This document shows, piece by piece, positions 8,847 through 17,546 of a DNA stretch of 33,616 nt. The stretch comes from Novosphingobium sp. 9U. Lineage in GTDB: Bacteria; Pseudomonadota; Alphaproteobacteria; Sphingomonadales; Sphingomonadaceae. The notes under the pieces were generated by a model that saw nothing but the letters and a program-made list of their open reading frames with translations, was not told where the DNA came from and did not search any database. Where the stretch lies: NCBI RefSeq assembly GCF_902506425.1, contig NZ_LR732487.1, positions 1-33,616 of the forward strand, read 5' to 3'. A program made the position numbers and the translations under genes. The first letter of the stretch is position 1. Every line of letters begins with the position of its first letter.

Positions 8847-8882
8847 GGACGGGCCCGCTGAAAGGCGGGTCCGTCCTTTTTT
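8847..8882 (+). terminator. Rho-independent terminator of the DUF4136 gene
   Basis: GGACGGGCCCGC (8847-8858) pairs with GCGGGTCCGTCC (8865-8876) with a single G-T wobble and a 6-base loop, followed by six T residues. It closes the lipoprotein transcript. Confidence 0.92.
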
Positions 8883-8983
8883 GTGCCCGTCGCACGCATC
8901 CGTGGTTAACAGCCAGCTGGCACGCAACTGCCTGCGTCCGCTTAAATAATTGTGATATATTGCTTAACTTGCCTTTTGGGGCA

Positions 8984-9008
8984 GGAACATTAGTTATGAA
9001 CACATGTT
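8984..9008 (+). promoter_or_regulatory. Candidate EcfG promoter 2
   Basis: GGAAC (8984-8988), 16 bases, then TGTT (9005-9008), that is GGAAC-N17-GTT, one base away from the full consensus. It lies 40 bases upstream of the esterase start, giving a leader of about 35 bases. The preceding stretch (8941-8970) is unusually AT-rich for this genome. Confidence 0.55.
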
Positions 9009-9048
9009 CATCCGACCAGGGACCGGGGGCACCGGAGTATTGGTCCGC

Positions 9049-10140
9049 ATGAACAATCATCTGATCTTGAGCATGGCGTTGCTGCTTGGCACGTCGACAT
9101 CGGCCTTTGCACAATCAGCCATGTCGCCCAATGCGCCTCCACCGCCGCCACCCGCCGTAGCCGCGACCCAGCCGGCGCAGGCCGCTGCCGACATGCAGGC
9201 GGTGCTCGATGCCCACGCATCGCTCGCGCCCAAGCCGATCGAGACGCTGACACCAGCAAAGGCGCGCCTCCAACCCAGCCCGGCGGACGCCGCCAAGAAG
9301 GTCATGCGCGAGAAGGGCATGTCGACCGCGCCCGATCCCGCCGTCACCACCAAGGACGTCGCTTACGGGGCGGACCCGATGCAGTTCGCGCGCATCTACA
9401 CGCCGGCCGCCACGGTCGGCGCCGGAGCGCCGCTGCCGGTGGTCGTCTACTATCATGGTGGCGGCTGGGTGATCGCCGACGTCAACACGTATGACGCGAC
9501 GCCGCGCCTGCTCTCCAAGCAGCTGAACGCTATCGTCGTCTCGGTCGAGTATCGCCACGCGCCCGAGTTCAAGTTTCCTGCTCAACACGAGGACGCAGCC
9601 GCGGCCTATCGCTGGGTGCTCGCCAACGCAGCCAGCTGGGGCGGCAATCCCGCTAAGGTCGCGCTCGCCGGTGAGAGCGCGGGCGGCAATCTTGCCGTTG
9701 CGACCGCCATCTATGCGCGCGACAACGGGCTGACCAAGCCGCTTCATGTGCTCTCGGTCTATCCGATCGCCAACAGCGACATGCAGCTGCCGTCCAGGAT
9801 GGACTCGGCGAACGCCAAGCCGCTGAACACGCCGATGCTCAAGTGGTTTGGCAATTACTACTCGAAGACGCCTGCCGACATGGCCGATCCGCGCCTCAAC
9901 CTGGTTGCGGCCGATCTGCGCAACCTGCCGCCCACGACCATCATCAACGCGCAGATCGATCCCTTGCGCTCGGATGGCGAGACCCTGGCGACGGCGATGA
10001 AGAAAGCCGGCGACAGCGTCGACCAGAAGACGTTTCCGGGCGTGACGCACGAGTTCTTCGGGCTCGGGAAGGTTGTGCGTGGAGCCTACGACGCCGAGCT
10101 CTATGCCATCGCCAAGCTCAAGAAGGCGCTGCTCAACTAA
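9049..10140 (+). CDS. Secreted alpha/beta-hydrolase of the hormone-sensitive lipase type (esterase)
   Basis: The 363-residue protein has an N-terminal signal peptide (MNNHLILSMALLLGTSTSAFAQ), a Pro/Ala-rich stretch, and then an alpha/beta-hydrolase domain. The oxyanion-hole motif HGGGW begins at His136. The nucleophile Ser210 sits in GESAGG, the acid Asp304 in IDPLRSDG and the base His334 in GVTHEFFG, so the catalytic triad of the GDXG lipase family is complete. The natural ester substrate cannot be told. I prefer the ATG at 9049 to the one at 9004: it begins the signal peptide and GGAG lies 11 bases upstream. The DUF4142 gene follows after 23 bases and is probably cotranscribed from the EcfG-type promoter at 8984. 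Confidence 0.9.
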   Translation: MNNHLILSMALLLGTSTSAFAQSAMSPNAPPPPPPAVAATQPAQAAADMQAVLDAHASLAPKPIETLTPAKARLQPSPADAAKKVMREKGMSTAPDPAVTTKDVAYGADPMQFARIYTPAATVGAGAPLPVVVYYHGGGWVIADVNTYDATPRLLSKQLNAIVVSVEYRHAPEFKFPAQHEDAAAAYRWVLANAASWGGNPAKVALAGESAGGNLAVATAIYARDNGLTKPLHVLSVYPIANSDMQLPSRMDSANAKPLNTPMLKWFGNYYSKTPADMADPRLNLVAADLRNLPPTTIINAQIDPLRSDGETLATAMKKAGDSVDQKTFPGVTHEFFGLGKVVRGAYDAELYAIAKLKKALLN

Positions 10141-10163
10141 GCGCATTCCTCAAGGAGAGTGAC

Positions 10164-10643
10164 ATGAAGATTCTTGCCTATGCCCTGCCGATGACCCTGG
10201 CCTTGTCGGGCACTGCCTATGCCCAGGCGATGACCTCGGCCGAATACGTCGCCGCTGCCGCGGCGGGCGACACGTACGAGATACAGTCGAGCCAGACGGT
10301 GCTGCAGACCACGCAGGATCCCAAGATCCGCTCGTTCGCGCAGATGATGATTCAGGACCACACGAAGAGCACGGCCAAGCTCAAGGCCGCGGCGCTGACC
10401 GCCAAGGTCAAGGCCAAGCCCATGCTGATGCCTGCGCAGGCGGAAATGATCGCGCAGCTCAAAGCCGAGACTGGCGCCGCGCGCGACCAGGCATATGTCG
10501 CGCAGCAGAAGCAGGCGCACAGCCAGGCGCTGACGATCCATCAGAGCTATGGCATGGATGGCAAGAACGTGGCGCTTAAGATGGTGGCCAACGGCGTGGT
10601 GCCGGTGGTGCAGCACCATATCGAAATGCTGAAGACGATGTGA
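10164..10643 (+). CDS. DUF4142 secreted protein (ferritin-like helical domain)
   Basis: The 159-residue protein has a signal peptide (MKILAYALPMTLALSGTAYA) and a four-helix DUF4142 domain: AEYVAAAAAGDTYEIQSSQ, then the family hallmark FAQMMIQDHTKSTAKLKAAA, and a closing helix that ends VQHHIEMLK. Members are periplasmic or exported, widespread in proteobacteria and often found in stress regulons; their biochemical role is not established. A strong AAGGAG lies about 6 bases before the ATG. It follows the esterase closely, so the two probably form one unit. A 12-base inverted repeat follows the stop. Confidence 0.88.
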   Translation: MKILAYALPMTLALSGTAYAQAMTSAEYVAAAAAGDTYEIQSSQTVLQTTQDPKIRSFAQMMIQDHTKSTAKLKAAALTAKVKAKPMLMPAQAEMIAQLKAETGAARDQAYVAQQKQAHSQALTIHQSYGMDGKNVALKMVANGVVPVVQHHIEMLKTM

Positions 10644-10650
10644 TCGAGGC

Positions 10651-10679
10651 CGTCGTCCCGGACTTGATCCGGGACGACG
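10651..10679. repeat. REP-like palindrome (CCCGGACTTGATCCGGG type)
   Basis: A perfect 12-base inverted repeat (CGTCGTCCCGGA / TCCGGGACGACG) around a CTTGA loop. Hairpins with the CCCGGACTTGATCCGGG core are common dispersed elements between genes in alphaproteobacteria. There is no T run, so it is not a standard terminator, although it may protect the 3' end of the DUF4142 transcript. Confidence 0.75.
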
Positions 10680-10737
10680 TAGTCTTCTGCAATCCTAGCC
10701 CATACCGTGGGACAAACGAGCGCCAGTCCTTGATCGA

Positions 10738-11208
10738 CTAGTTCCCCAGCGAGACCACCCCGCCGGTGGAACCGAACCCGCCCTCGCCCCGCTCGGTGTG
10801 GTCCAGCTCGTCCACCTTGAGCCAGCTCGCGCGGGTCACCGGGGCCAGCACGAGCTGCGCCACGCGGTCGCCTCGCCGGATGTCGAAGGCTTCGGCGCCG
10901 TGGTTGATCAGGATGACCTTCAGCTCGCCGCGATAGTCGGAATCGATCGTGCCGGGCGTATTGGGCACGGTGATGCCGTGCTTCAGCGCCAACCCTGAGC
11001 GCGGGCGCACCTGGATCTCGAACCCGGGCGGGATGGCGAAGGCGAGACCCGTCGCCACCGCGTGGCGCGCGCCCGGCGCAAGCATCACGTCCTCGGCGGC
11101 GAGCACGTCCATCCCCGCTGCACCTTCGGTGGCATAGCCAGGCAGCTCCAGCCCCTCGAAGTGCGGCAGGCGCTTGACCCGGACGGGGACGGGATCAGGC
11201 GAGTGCAT
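10738..11208 (-). CDS. dut: Deoxyuridine 5'-triphosphate nucleotidohydrolase (dUTPase)
   Basis: Dut hydrolyses dUTP to dUMP and pyrophosphate, keeping uracil out of DNA and supplying dUMP for thymidylate synthesis. The 156-residue product shows the trimeric dUTPase motifs in order: [37 protein letters not shown] with the catalytic aspartate, [14 protein letters not shown], and the C-terminal P-loop-like [11 protein letters not shown]. The ATG at 11208 lies inside the last codons of coaBC (14-base overlap), so the pair is translationally coupled at the end of the ubiE-ubiB-coaBC-dut cluster. Confidence 0.97.
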   Translation of the reverse strand: MHSPDPVPVRVKRLPHFEGLELPGYATEGAAGMDVLAAEDVMLAPGARHAVATGLAFAIPPGFEIQVRPRSGLALKHGITVPNTPGTIDSDYRGELKVILINHGAEAFDIRRGDRVAQLVLAPVTRASWLKVDELDHTERGEGGFGSTGGVVSLGN

Positions 11209-12430
11209 CGGCAATCCTTTCGACCAGCGCGCGGGCGACCTGGTCCTTGGGCATCTCGGGCAAGCTGTCGACGCCGCCCTCGCGCACGATGTGCACGGTG
11301 TTGGCATCGCCGCCCATGACATCGCCCGAAACATCGTTGGCGACGATCCAGTCGACTTGCTTGCGCAGGCGCTTGGCTTGCGCATGGGGGATGACGTCGT
11401 TGGTCTCGGCCGCGAAGCCGATGACGAGACCAGGCCGGTGCGGGCTGGCTGCGAGCCTGGCGAGGATGTCCGGATTCTCGGTAAGGGAGAGCGGCTCGGG
11501 CGCGGTGCCCGCCTTCTTGATCTTGCGGTCGGCCACCGAGACCGGCCGCCAATCGGCGACAGCGGCGACCATCACCGCGACATCGGCTGGGAGCGCGGCG
11601 TCCACTGCGGCTTCCATCTCGCGCGCACTCTCGACATCGACACGCTCTACGCCGGGCGGCGTTGCCAGGTGGACCGGGCCGGCGACCAGCGTGACCCGCG
11701 CGCCCGCCTCTGCCGCCGCCGCGGCGATAGCGAAACCCTGCTTGCCCGAGGAGCGATTGGCAATGTAGCGCACTGGATCGATCGGCTCGTGCGTCGGGCC
11801 GGCGGTGACGAGCACGTGGCGGCCGTAGAGCGGGCGGTGTGGAGCGGCTTCGAAATCCGGCTGACCCTCAAGCGGCTTGGTCCCGAGCGCCTGCCGGATG
11901 TGCTGCCAGATCGCGGGAGGCTCGGGCAGGCGGCCAGGGCCGAACTCACCGCAGGCCATCGGCCCCTCGTCGGGCTCCACCACCGTCACGCCAGAGGCGC
12001 GTAAGGTGGCGACGTTGCGCTGAGTGGCGGCATGCTGCCACATCCGCACGTTCATCGCCGGCACGGCCAGCACCGGCTTGTCGGTGGCGAGCAGCAGCGT
12101 GGTCGCCAGGTCATCGGCCATCCCGGCCGCCATCTTGGCCATCAGGTCGGCCGTCGCCGGGCAGACCACCACGAGGTCGGCCTGACGCGAGAGCTGGATG
12201 TGGCCCATCTCGGTCTCGTTCTTGAGGTCCCACAAGGTGGTGTAGACCTCGTTCTCGGACAGCGCGGCGAGCGTCATCGGGGTGACGAAGTGGCTGCCGC
12301 CCTCAGTCAGCACGCAAGTCACCGAGCCACCTTCCTTGCGGATCAGGCGCACCAGTTCGCAGGCCTTGTAGGCCGCGATCCCGCCTCCGATCACGAGCAG
12401 GATGCGCGGGGAGGAATGGGTCTCAGGCAT
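11195..12430 (-). CDS. coaBC: Bifunctional phosphopantothenoylcysteine decarboxylase / phosphopantothenate-cysteine ligase
   Basis: Catalyses two steps of coenzyme A synthesis: joining cysteine to 4'-phosphopantothenate (CoaB, CTP-dependent) and FMN-dependent decarboxylation (CoaC). The 411-residue protein has the N-terminal flavoprotein CoaC half ([28 protein letters not shown], and [13 protein letters not shown] with the active-site cysteine) and the C-terminal CoaB half from about residue 190 ([27 protein letters not shown]). I chose the ATG at 12430, not the longer frame from 12493, because [17 protein letters not shown] matches the family's usual start. It is followed by dut with overlap and preceded after 84 bases by the membrane protein gene. 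Confidence 0.97.
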   Translation of the reverse strand: MPETHSSPRILLVIGGGIAAYKACELVRLIRKEGGSVTCVLTEGGSHFVTPMTLAALSENEVYTTLWDLKNETEMGHIQLSRQADLVVVCPATADLMAKMAAGMADDLATTLLLATDKPVLAVPAMNVRMWQHAATQRNVATLRASGVTVVEPDEGPMACGEFGPGRLPEPPAIWQHIRQALGTKPLEGQPDFEAAPHRPLYGRHVLVTAGPTHEPIDPVRYIANRSSGKQGFAIAAAAAEAGARVTLVAGPVHLATPPGVERVDVESAREMEAAVDAALPADVAVMVAAVADWRPVSVADRKIKKAGTAPEPLSLTENPDILARLAASPHRPGLVIGFAAETNDVIPHAQAKRLRKQVDWIVANDVSGDVMGGDANTVHIVREGGVDSLPEMPKDQVARALVERIADALA

Positions 12431-12514
12431 GGCGCAGGCTTGTGCAACACGGGGCTGCGGGGTGCAATGGGGTTCCACCGACGCTGCTTGCACCCAACCC
12501 GTCCGGGAAGTGGG

Positions 12515-13684
12515 CTAGCGCAACCGCGCAGCCTGCCACATCGATCCCAGTGCCCGCGGCGCGAAGGCCAGCCCCGCCGTCAACATCGGCGCCACCATCG
12601 CGCCCCAGTAGAAGTTGTCCCAGCGTCCGGCGAACATGAACAGCACGCCATAACCGATCGCGATCAGGAATCCGAACAACCCGGCAGGCGTGCGCCATCC
12701 TGCCCAGCCGAGCGTGGTGAGGATCACCAGCGGCCCGGCGAGCCAGTGCGGCAGCAGGCGCAGGTTGCTCGATCCCCCGACGTTCCCGAGCCAGCCCGAA
12801 AGGCCGCGGAACGCCCACCAGCTCGGCCCTTGCGGGTCGCTCGGCAGCACTTGCGGTGCGATCAGGCTGAGGTGCCAGGCAAGGACGCCCAGGAACACTG
12901 TGACCAGCACGCCCCACGCCGCAGCCTCGCGCCACTCGCGCCGCCAGAGTGCAAAGGCACCCATCAGCAGGACGAACGGTAGCGAATGCTCGCGGATGAA
13001 CAGCGCCAGCGCGGCGACCGCGAAGGTAGCGATCCACCGCCCCGGCCGATCTTCGTCGCGCACTCGGTGGAGGCCGAACGAGAGCATCAGTAGCATGCCC
13101 GCCCACAGCTCGTGCAGGGAGTAGTAGTGCCGGTTCAGCATCAGCGAGGCACCGACAAAGGCCATCGCCGTCGCCACCTTGCGCAACCGACCGACGCCGG
13201 GCTCCTCGCCGAACCGCCGCCACCAGGCCCAGATCGTCGCCAGCATCAGCGCGATGGACGCCGCCACGCCCAGGCGCAGCGTGTTCAGGCCGGCTTCGAT
13301 ATAGGCGAGCGTCGGCAGCCGCACCGACAGGCCGGGGCGAACCGGATAGTCACGCAGGCGGTGCTCCTCGACAATGAAGCCGTAGTAGTTCTGCCCTGCC
13401 TGCACCTTGCGGATCACGGCATCATAGAGGGCGATATCTTGATCGTATTCCTCGGCGCCGAGCACCGGTTTTCCATCATAACGCGTGGTGACGTTGGCGC
13501 GCATGCCGGCCGGATCCTCCAACGGCACCAGCGCCGAAGCGACCAGCAGCGCCAGCAGGACCAGCAGGGCCAAGCGTGCCGGCCACATCGGCCAGTGTGC
13601 GAAGCGATCCCAGGCGGGTGCGGGTTGACGCGGGGCTGCAGCCTCGGCGGCTAGCCCAGCAGTCCCCACAACGACAGCACCCAT
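12515..13684 (-). CDS. Multi-pass membrane protein of unknown function (GT-C glycosyltransferase-like topology)
   Basis: About 389 residues with some nine or ten hydrophobic segments. After a short Ala/Pro-rich start and a first membrane helix (ARLALLVLLALLVASAL) there is an extracytoplasmic loop of about 70 residues. It contains Asp- and Tyr-rich sequence (YDQDIALYDAVIRKVQAGQNYY) and ends in DYPVRPGLSVRLPT. A large first loop with acidic residues, then helices joined by short loops (LNRHYYSLHELWAG, IREHSLPF), resembles GT-C membrane glycosyltransferases. That is a topology argument, not a family match. The start is uncertain: ATG at 13684 overlaps the end of ubiB by 34 bases. It sits between ubiB and coaBC on the same strand, so it is probably in that operon. 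Confidence 0.65.
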   Translation of the reverse strand: MGAVVVGTAGLAAEAAAPRQPAPAWDRFAHWPMWPARLALLVLLALLVASALVPLEDPAGMRANVTTRYDGKPVLGAEEYDQDIALYDAVIRKVQAGQNYYGFIVEEHRLRDYPVRPGLSVRLPTLAYIEAGLNTLRLGVAASIALMLATIWAWWRRFGEEPGVGRLRKVATAMAFVGASLMLNRHYYSLHELWAGMLLMLSFGLHRVRDEDRPGRWIATFAVAALALFIREHSLPFVLLMGAFALWRREWREAAAWGVLVTVFLGVLAWHLSLIAPQVLPSDPQGPSWWAFRGLSGWLGNVGGSSNLRLLPHWLAGPLVILTTLGWAGWRTPAGLFGFLIAIGYGVLFMFAGRWDNFYWGAMVAPMLTAGLAFAPRALGSMWQAARLR

Positions 13685-15219
13685 ACGGCCAGACCTCCGC
13701 CCACAGCGGCGCCAGCGTATCCCAGCCAATGGTTATTTTGCCGTTTACGACGCGCCCAGATCAGCTCGACCGGCGGCAACGGCGCCTGCTCGGGCGCGCC
13801 ACCCTTGGGCGGGTACTTCTCCTCGATCCGGCGGACCAGATCGGGCAGACGCAGCAGCGTGTCGACATCCTTGCGCAGGCGCTCGGCGATCCAGGCTTCG
13901 GGGCCCAGCTCGTCACGAATCCAGTTGCGCACGAACGGCGCGGCGACGTCCCACATGTTGATCGACGGATCGAGCGAAGTCGCCAGCCCCTCGACCATGA
14001 CCATGGTCTTTTGCAGCAGCAACAGATGCGGCTGCGTCTGCATGTCGAAGTCGCGCGTGATCGCGAACAGGCCGTCGAGCATCTGCCCGACCGACAACTC
14101 GCTCACCGGCTTGCCGCGCATCGGCTCGCCCACGGCCCGCAGCGCGGTCGCGAATTCCTCGACTGAGTGGTAGCTCGGCACATACTGCGCCTCGAAGTGG
14201 ATCTCGGCAACGCGGCGGTAGTTGCCGGTGGTCAGGCCATAGAGGATCTCGGCCAGCCACTGGCGCGCCTGACGATCGATCCGGCCCATGATGCCGAAAT
14301 CGATCGCGACGATGGTCGCCGCACCGTCCGCGCTCGGCTGCACGAACAAGTTGCCCTGGTGCATGTCGGCATGGAAGTAGCCGGCGTTGATCGCCTGGGT
14401 CAGGAACGCGAGCACCAGCCGACGCGCCAGCAGCGGCTTGTCGATGCCGGCGGCATCCAGCGCCTCGCGGTCGCTGATCTTGATGCCGTCGATCCACTCG
14501 ACCGTCATCACCTTGCCGTTGGTGCGATCCCAGTCGATATCCGGAACGCGGTAGCCCTCATAACCCTTCATCGCCTCGGCCAGCTCGGAGGCCGAGGCGG
14601 CCTCGCGCCGCAGGTCGAGTTCGCGCAAGGTCCAGCGCTTGAGGTTGGCAATCACCGCACGCGGGCGCAGGCGTGAGGCCTCACCGCCGAGCGCTTCGAG
14701 ATGCGCGGCAGCCCATTCGTACGTCTCGATATCGCGCGAGAAGCGCTCGCGCACACCCGGGCGCAGCACCTTGACTGCGACGGTCCGGCCTTGGGCGCTG
14801 GTCGCCCGATAGACTTGCGCGATCGAGGCCGAGCCGATCGGGGTCGGCTCTACGCTGGCGAATAGCCGCTCCAGCGGCGCGCCGAAGCTGTCCTCGATCT
14901 CGCGCTGGACGCGTTCGAACGGCAGCGGCGGCAGTTGGTCCTGCAGGCTGAGCAGATTGCGCGCGGCTTCCTCACCGACGAGATCGGGCCGGGTGGCGAG
15001 CGTCTGGCCCAGCTTGATCGCAGCCGGGCCGATCTCCTGGAAGGCACGCGCATAGTCCGGCACGCGCGGTTGCCTGGCACCCAGGCGCGCGATGCGGCAC
15101 AGGCGGCGCACGGGAAGCGGCGTGTTGCGCCCTTCCTCGATGATGCGCAGCGCCCCGTGCCGCGCGAGTACGCGGCCCCACTTGAGTAGGCGAAGGATGT
15201 GGGTGGCGGGGCGGGTCAA
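13651..15219 (-). CDS. ubiB: UbiB-family atypical kinase/ATPase for ubiquinone synthesis
   Basis: UbiB is a membrane-anchored member of the atypical protein-kinase-like ADCK family. It is an ATPase required for ubiquinone synthesis, probably helping hydrophobic intermediates reach the Ubi enzymes. The 522-residue product has the family KxGQ motif (AAIKLGQTLATRPDLVG), the Ala-rich nucleotide loop IGSASIAQVYRA, the invariant lysine in VAVKVLRPG, the catalytic-loop FHADMHQGNLFV and the metal-binding AIDFGIMG. It ends in a C-terminal membrane helix pair (YAGAAVGGGLAVWVLSLW). I prefer the TTG at 15219 over the TTG at 15240, because GAGG lies 7 bases upstream and the protein then begins MTRPATHILRLLKWGR. 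ubiE lies upstream on the same strand, separated by a repeat element. Confidence 0.95.
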   Translation of the reverse strand: MTRPATHILRLLKWGRVLARHGALRIIEEGRNTPLPVRRLCRIARLGARQPRVPDYARAFQEIGPAAIKLGQTLATRPDLVGEEAARNLLSLQDQLPPLPFERVQREIEDSFGAPLERLFASVEPTPIGSASIAQVYRATSAQGRTVAVKVLRPGVRERFSRDIETYEWAAAHLEALGGEASRLRPRAVIANLKRWTLRELDLRREAASASELAEAMKGYEGYRVPDIDWDRTNGKVMTVEWIDGIKISDREALDAAGIDKPLLARRLVLAFLTQAINAGYFHADMHQGNLFVQPSADGAATIVAIDFGIMGRIDRQARQWLAEILYGLTTGNYRRVAEIHFEAQYVPSYHSVEEFATALRAVGEPMRGKPVSELSVGQMLDGLFAITRDFDMQTQPHLLLLQKTMVMVEGLATSLDPSINMWDVAAPFVRNWIRDELGPEAWIAERLRKDVDTLLRLPDLVRRIEEKYPPKGGAPEQAPLPPVELIWARRKRQNNHWLGYAGAAVGGGLAVWVLSLWGLLG

Positions 15220-15256
15220 AGAACGACCTCGTGCCGCCAAGCCACGAGCCCGCTAA

Positions 15257-15369
15257 CTCCCCTCCCGCCTGCGGGAGGGGTCGGGGGAGGGCTTGTCAGC
15301 CTTCCACCTGTCGCTTGGGTGAGAGCACACAGGCTTTCACCCAGCCCTTCCCGCAGGCGGGAGGGGGGT
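15257..15369. repeat. Composite palindromic element between ubiE and ubiB (copy D)
   Basis: The left part holds a perfect 10-base inverted repeat, CCCCTCCCGC (15259-15268) and GCGGGAGGGG (15271-15280), followed by TCGGGGGAGGGCTTG. The right part is its mirror: CAGCCCTTCCCGCAGGCGGGAGGGG. The whole 113-base block can therefore fold end to end. Similar CTCCCGCnnGCGGGAG blocks are dispersed in sphingomonad genomes. It lies inside a predicted operon and may act on mRNA stability or termination between ubiE and ubiB. Confidence 0.75.
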
Positions 15370-15400
15370 AAGTGGACTTGCGGCCTTCGGCGCAAGAGAT

Positions 15401-16132
15401 TCAAACTTTCCACCCGCTGTGGATCGCGACCAGCCCGCCCATGATCGGCTCGACCTTGGTGTGCACGAAGCCGGCCTTGTGGATCATCTGGCGGAACAGC
15501 GGCATGCTCGGGAACTTGCGGATCGATTCCACCAGGTACTTGTAGGAGTCTGCATCGCCCGCGATCGCCTGGCCCAGCCGCGGCACCAGGTGGTGCGAGT
15601 AGGCGTCGTAGGCCTCCTTGAAGCCTGGCCACTCGACGGTCGAGAACTCCAGGCAGAAGAACCGTCCGCCGTACTTCAGCACGCGGTGCGCCTCGGCCAG
15701 CGCCTTGTCGATGTGGGTGACATTGCGGATGCCGAAGGCGATCGTGTAGGCGTCGAAGAACTTGTCGCCGAAGCTCAGCTCCTCGGCGTTCTGGCGCGAC
15801 CACACCAGGCCGTCGATGCCGCGCTCCATCGCGCGTTCCACGCCCACGTCGAGCATGTCCTGGTTGATGTCGCTGACGGTCACCCGCGCGCCCTTGGCGG
15901 CCATGCGGAAGGCGATGTCGCCGGTGCCGCCGGCCATGTCGAGGATCTGCTCGCCCTCGCGCGGTTTCACTCGGCGCACGAAGCGATCCTTCCACAAGCG
16001 GTGCATGCCGCCCGACATCGCATCGTTCATCACGTCGTACTTGCGCGCGACGCTGGAGAAGACGGAGCCGACCCGCTCGGTCTTCTCCTCGGGACTGACC
16101 TCTTCGTAGCCGAAGGACACGGTTTCGCTCAT
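15401..16132 (-). CDS. ubiE: Ubiquinone biosynthesis C-methyltransferase UbiE
   Basis: UbiE is the SAM-dependent C-methyltransferase of ubiquinone (and, where present, menaquinone) synthesis. The 243-residue product carries the family signatures VARKYDVMNDAMSGGMHRLWKDRFV near residue 30, the SAM-binding loop ILDMAGGTGDIAFRMA, and DAYTIAFGIRNVTHIDKALAEAHRVLKYGGRF. The MSETVSFGYEEVSPEEK start at 16132 is preferred over a longer frame from 16231 that would run through the repeat-containing spacer. First gene of the ubiE-ubiB-membrane protein-coaBC-dut run, divergent from mutM. Confidence 0.97.
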   Translation of the reverse strand: MSETVSFGYEEVSPEEKTERVGSVFSSVARKYDVMNDAMSGGMHRLWKDRFVRRVKPREGEQILDMAGGTGDIAFRMAAKGARVTVSDINQDMLDVGVERAMERGIDGLVWSRQNAEELSFGDKFFDAYTIAFGIRNVTHIDKALAEAHRVLKYGGRFFCLEFSTVEWPGFKEAYDAYSHHLVPRLGQAIAGDADSYKYLVESIRKFPSMPLFRQMIHKAGFVHTKVEPIMGGLVAIHSGWKV

Positions 16133-16194
16133 GAGGTGAGCCTTAGAGGGTTTGCGGCTCAGCGCAAAGGGTTGCACCAGCCTGTCTCTACTTC

Positions 16195-16253
16195 GCTCGA
16201 CACGAACGGAGAACGAGGGGCCCGCCAACATCCCGATCGTGTCGAGCCCCTCG
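16195..16253. repeat. Inverted-repeat element between ubiE and mutM
   Basis: GCTCGACACGA (16195-16205) pairs exactly with TCGTGTCGAGC (16237-16247), and CGAGGGGC (16214-16221) could instead pair with GCCCCTCG (16246-16253). The two pairings exclude each other at their 3' arms. The surrounding text (ACTTCGCTCGACACGAACGG and GGCTCAGGGTGAACTG) resembles dispersed intergenic sequence of sphingomonads. It lies in the 196-base divergent spacer. Confidence 0.6.
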
Positions 16254-16328
16254 CAGGCTCAGGGTGAACTGCCGATTTCGACCGGCAGTCGAGACACCGC
16301 ACGCAACGTATCCTATATACAAAGCCAA

Positions 16329-17141
16329 ATGCCCGAACTCCCCGAAGTCGAAACCACCGTCCGCGGCCTCGCCCGCTATCTCGAAGGCGAGCGCATCGCC
16401 CGCCTCACGCTCAACCGTGCCGACTTGCGCCGCCCCTTCCCCGAGGGGCTGGTGCAATCGCTGACCGGCGCCAGCGTCACCGGTCTGGGCCGACGCGCGA
16501 AGTATGGGCTGATCCATACCGATCGCGGCACGACCATGGTCTTTCACCTCGGCATGTCGGGCCGCTGGCGGATCGAGCCGGACAGGATCGAGAAGCATGA
16601 CCACCTCGTGCTCGAGACCGGTTCGGGCCACGTTCTGGCCCTCAATGACGCCCGCCGCTTTGGCTCGGTCGATCTGGTTGACACCGACAAACTGGATGCT
16701 TGGCCGCCGTTCGCCGCTATGGGTCCGGAACCCTTAGGCTACGAGCTTACGCCCAAGCATCTGCAACAAGCCTTCGCGGGCCGCATTGCGCCGGTAAAGC
16801 AGCTGCTGCTCGACCAAGGGATCGTCGCGGGCCTGGGGAACATATACGTGTGCGAGGCGCTGCACCGCGCGCGGGTTCGGCCAGACAAGGAGGCCGGCAA
16901 GGTCTCGCTACCCGCCCTCAAGCGCCTGGTGCCCGCGATCCGGGAGGTGCTCACCGAATCAATCGCGGCGGGCGGATCGACCATCCGCGACTATGCCCAG
17001 CCCTCGGGCGAGCTCGGCTACTTCGCCAGTTCCTGGCAGGTCTACGGGCGCGAGGGCCAGGCGTGCGCCTGCAGCGCACCGGTGCAGCGCTTCGCGCAAG
17101 GGGGGCGCAGCACCTTCTGGTGTGCCAAGTGCCAGAAGTGA
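16329..17141 (+). CDS. mutM: Formamidopyrimidine-DNA glycosylase (Fpg/MutM)
   Basis: Bifunctional glycosylase/AP lyase that removes 8-oxoguanine and formamidopyrimidines from DNA. The 270-residue product begins MPELPEVET, supplying the catalytic N-terminal Pro (after Met removal) and Glu. It has the lysine-bearing loop GRRAKYG, the helix-two-turn-helix region QGIVAGLGNIYVCEALHRA, and a C-terminal zinc finger with four cysteines (CACSAP, then CAKC at the end). The start is fixed by the family N-terminus. No Shine-Dalgarno site precedes the ATG (ACAAAGCCAA), and an AT-rich TATCCTATATAC lies at 16309-16320. The mRNA may therefore be short-leadered or leaderless. Confidence 0.97.
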   Translation: MPELPEVETTVRGLARYLEGERIARLTLNRADLRRPFPEGLVQSLTGASVTGLGRRAKYGLIHTDRGTTMVFHLGMSGRWRIEPDRIEKHDHLVLETGSGHVLALNDARRFGSVDLVDTDKLDAWPPFAAMGPEPLGYELTPKHLQQAFAGRIAPVKQLLLDQGIVAGLGNIYVCEALHRARVRPDKEAGKVSLPALKRLVPAIREVLTESIAAGGSTIRDYAQPSGELGYFASSWQVYGREGQACACSAPVQRFAQGGRSTFWCAKCQK

Positions 17142-17171
17142 GCGATGCGCGCACGCCACGCCGCCATTTGC

Positions 17172-17200
17172 TTGACGATTCGCACCCTCGCCGCTAAGGG
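17172..17200 (+). promoter_or_regulatory. Promoter of rpsT
   Basis: TTGACG (17172-17177), a 17-base spacer, and TAAGGG (17195-17200). A TTGAC box followed at 17 bases by GCTAAGGG is the form I associate with ribosomal-protein promoters in sphingomonads. Transcription would start near 17207, giving a leader of about 70 bases before rpsT. Confidence 0.55.
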
Positions 17201-17276
17201 CCGCCCTTCGCGACGACTCCTGGTCGGCGTTCAACCCAATTAGCGAAGGCCGTATCAGGCCGGTACGAGGACAGAC

Positions 17277-17537
17277 ATGGCCAATACGCCGCAAGCCCGC
17301 AAGCGCATCCGCCGCAACGATCGACGCGCCGAGATCAACACCAACCGAGTCAGCCGCATCCGCACCTTCGTGAAGAAGGTCGAAGCGGCTCTGGCCGGCG
17401 GCGACAAGGCCGCTGCGGCCGAAGCGCTGAAGGCTGCTCAGCCCGAGCTGGCCCGCGGCGTGTCGCGCGGCGTAATCCACAAGAACACCGCAGCGCGCAA
17501 GATGTCGCGCCTGTCGAAGCGCGTCGCCGCGCTCTGA
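17277..17537 (+). CDS. rpsT: 30S ribosomal protein S20
   Basis: S20 binds 16S rRNA in the small subunit and is needed for its assembly. The 86-residue, Lys/Arg/Ala-rich helical product begins [21 protein letters not shown] and contains the typical [25 protein letters not shown] ending, so it is full length. GAGGACAG lies 5 to 12 bases before the ATG. It lies between mutM and dnaA, an order common in alphaproteobacteria, and has its own promoter and terminator. Confidence 0.98.
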   Translation: MANTPQARKRIRRNDRRAEINTNRVSRIRTFVKKVEAALAGGDKAAAAEALKAAQPELARGVSRGVIHKNTAARKMSRLSKRVAAL

Positions 17538-17546
17538 CCTGATTCG

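Noticed and set aside
10651..10679. Terminator after the DUF4142 gene
   Set aside because: The stem is perfect but no T run follows, and the core matches a common dispersed palindrome, so I list it as a repeat.
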